The notes under the pieces were generated by a model, which saw nothing but the letters and a program-made list of their open reading frames with translations, was not told where the DNA came from and did not search any database. DNA of 64,000 nucleotides from RH-AL1 sp965198495 (GTDB lineage Bacteria; Pseudomonadota; Alphaproteobacteria; Rhizobiales; Beijerinckiaceae), in contig CBDAPL010000001.1 of NCBI GenBank assembly GCA_965198495.1, forward strand, positions 1,550,001-1,614,000, in the 5' to 3' direction. The position numbers and the translations under genes are program-made. Below are positions 62,827-64,000 of this stretch, piece after piece; the first letter of the stretch is position 1; every line of letters starts with the position of its first letter.

Positions 62827-63408
62827 ATGTTGATGCGAAAGATTGTGACATACAAAGAGTTTATCGCTGTCGAGGGTGGTCGCCCTGCAGCTGTTCCCTT
62901 GCAATTGTTTGCCGCCGCCGCGATCCTCAAAAACCCTTGGGCCGGTCGAGACTACGTGGAGAACCTGGACCCGGAGATACGAGCGATCGCGCCCATCTTG
63001 GGCGAACGCCTCACCGCTGAAATCCTGACAATGACCGGGGGAGGCGACGCCATCGAGGCATATGGCAAGGCGGCGATCGTCGGGACCTCGGGCGAAATCG
63101 AGCACGCCTCGGCGTTGATCCACACCTTGCGCTTCGGGAACAAATACCGGAGTGCCGCCAAGGCGACGAGTTACCTGAGCTTCACCAACACGCGTGGTGG
63201 GCCCGCATGCCCGATCGTGATCCCGATGATGCACAAGGCGGACGAGGGCATGCGTTCGCATTACCTCACCATACAATTCTCGGTCGCTGACGCGCCGGCC
63301 CCCGACGAAGTCGTCGTTGCCCTCGGTGCTTCGATCGGAGGACGCCCGCATCACCGTATCGGTGACCGCCACAAGGATCTGGCGGAATTGGGTGGCATCG
63401 ATGCCTGA
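62827..63408 (+). CDS. Amino acid synthesis family protein (PF06684/DUF1185)
   Basis: 193 residues from ATG 62827; an earlier ATG at 62791 falls inside the palindrome. Family-like pieces: RKIVTYKEFIAVEGGRPA, ILKNPWAGRDYVENLDPEI, GKAAIVGTSGEIEHASALIHTLRFG, YLSFTNTRGGPACPIVIPMMHK. Biochemical role not established; members sit in catabolic operons. Its stop overlaps the next gene by 8 bases. Confidence 0.85.
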   Translation: MLMRKIVTYKEFIAVEGGRPAAVPLQLFAAAAILKNPWAGRDYVENLDPEIRAIAPILGERLTAEILTMTGGGDAIEAYGKAAIVGTSGEIEHASALIHTLRFGNKYRSAAKATSYLSFTNTRGGPACPIVIPMMHKADEGMRSHYLTIQFSVADAPAPDEVVVALGASIGGRPHHRIGDRHKDLAELGGIDA

Positions 63409-64000
63409 AGCGATCAATGTCGCGTTCCGCGACCGCGCCGAAGCCCGCGCGATTGTCCATGCCACGCGTCAGGGCCGCGGACCGAGCGTGCTGCTCCTGC
63501 ATGGAGTTGGAATGCGGGCGGCATTCTGGGACTACCAAGTCGCGGCTTTGTCGTCCAGCTACGACGTGATCGCGGTCGACCTTCCCGGACACGGAATGTC
63601 CAGCCTTCCACCGGCCGACGCGAATCTCGGCGATTATACCCGCGCTGTCTTGGCCCTGGTCGACGAACTCGCGATCCCGCGAGCGCATGTCATCGGCCAC
63701 TCGATGGGCGCCTTAGTGGCTCTTGAGTTCGCCCTTGACCATCCCGGTCGCACGTCCAGCGTGGTCGCGATGAACGCGGTCTTCTGTCGGACGGCAGAGG
63801 AGAGCGCCGCGGTGGCCGCGAGACTGGAGAGCGTGTACCGGCGCAGCGAGCCTTTGGATTGGTCCGAAACGATGGACCGCTGGTTCGTCGAGGCCGATGG
63901 GGGAGGGCGGCCCGCCGAACATATCGCCGGCCTCCTGCGGACTGTTAATCCGACAGGGTACGAGCGGACGTACCGAGTCTTCGCCGAGAGCGACGCGGTC
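63401..64000 (+). CDS. Alpha/beta hydrolase, 3' end outside window
   Basis: 200 residues visible from ATG 63401. LLLHGVGMRAAFWDYQ (oxyanion region), VDLPGHGMSS, nucleophile elbow VIGHSMGALVALEFAL. The reading frame is open to the last base, so the catalytic His lies outside. It starts inside the PF06684 gene and is probably coupled to it, suggesting a catabolic pair. Confidence 0.9.
   Translation, partial: MPEAINVAFRDRAEARAIVHATRQGRGPSVLLLHGVGMRAAFWDYQVAALSSSYDVIAVDLPGHGMSSLPPADANLGDYTRAVLALVDELAIPRAHVIGHSMGALVALEFALDHPGRTSSVVAMNAVFCRTAEESAAVAARLESVYRRSEPLDWSETMDRWFVEADGGGRPAEHIAGLLRTVNPTGYERTYRVFAESDAV

Overview
The window is about 64 kb of high-GC chromosome from an alphaproteobacterium. 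The division and cell-wall (dcw) gene order, a ribosomal protein S2 with a C-terminal extension, class I lysyl-tRNA synthetase and an EVE-domain protein point to Hyphomicrobiales (Rhizobiales). The putative C30-carotenoid block and glutathione-dependent formaldehyde oxidation would suit a Methylobacteriaceae/Beijerinckiaceae-like relative. That placement is inference; the window holds no rRNA.

Layout. 1-2.4 kb: the end of an M17 aminopeptidase coupled to an NlpC/P60 hydrolase, a cold-shock gene with a terminator, and a small DUF2513-like gene. 2.8-6.4 kb: rpsB, tsf, uppP and an EVE-domain gene. 6.5-10.8 kb: gpsA-tsaD divergent from hemC-hemD, then a coiled-coil gene. 11-16.6 kb: lysK, a DUF952 gene and pyrD, with mtgA convergent, then ispA and a DUF1345 membrane protein. 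16.6-19.8 kb: fghA-frmA for formaldehyde oxidation, preceded by an odd tandem-repeat tract, plus small hypothetical genes. 19.9-42.5 kb (minus strand): recN, bamD and the whole dcw cluster, transcribed mraZ-rsmH-ftsL-ftsI-murE-murF-mraY-murD-ftsW-murG-murC-murB-ddlB-ftsQ-ftsA-ftsZ. Most joints overlap by 4 nt. Insertions interrupt it at murB/ddlB and murC/murG.

42.8-52.8 kb: a small acidic protein, a VOC dioxygenase-like protein, and a block (acyltransferase, aldehyde dehydrogenase, glycosyltransferase, two CrtI-type desaturases) that looks like a pathway for a glycosylated, acylated carotenoid acid. An SDR and an alpha/beta hydrolase follow. 52.9-57.8 kb: an MFS transporter, a GT2 glycosyltransferase, a NodS-like methyltransferase, a PIG-L deacetylase and an acyl-CoA dehydrogenase-like protein. 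This set is functionally reminiscent of modified-oligosaccharide (Nod-factor-like) assembly. 58-61.8 kb: parC, a small membrane protein, recO and tRNA-Leu(CAG). 61.8-64 kb: a decayed, gene-poor stretch with a truncated umuC remnant, then a PF06684 (AA_synth/DUF1185) gene and an alpha/beta hydrolase cut by the window end.

The most unusual signals are: (1) a DUF559 Vsr-like nuclease gene inside the dcw cluster, framed by a 58-bp inverted repeat whose two copies show a compensatory base-pair change; (2) 15-bp in-frame tandem repeats in murC, with a 14-nt unit that changes the reading frame, and in the DUF1345 gene; (3) the GT2/NodS/PIG-L/ACAD cluster; (4) a repeat tract upstream of frmA; (5) a BamD with no cysteine at all, and no lpxC between ftsZ and bamD.
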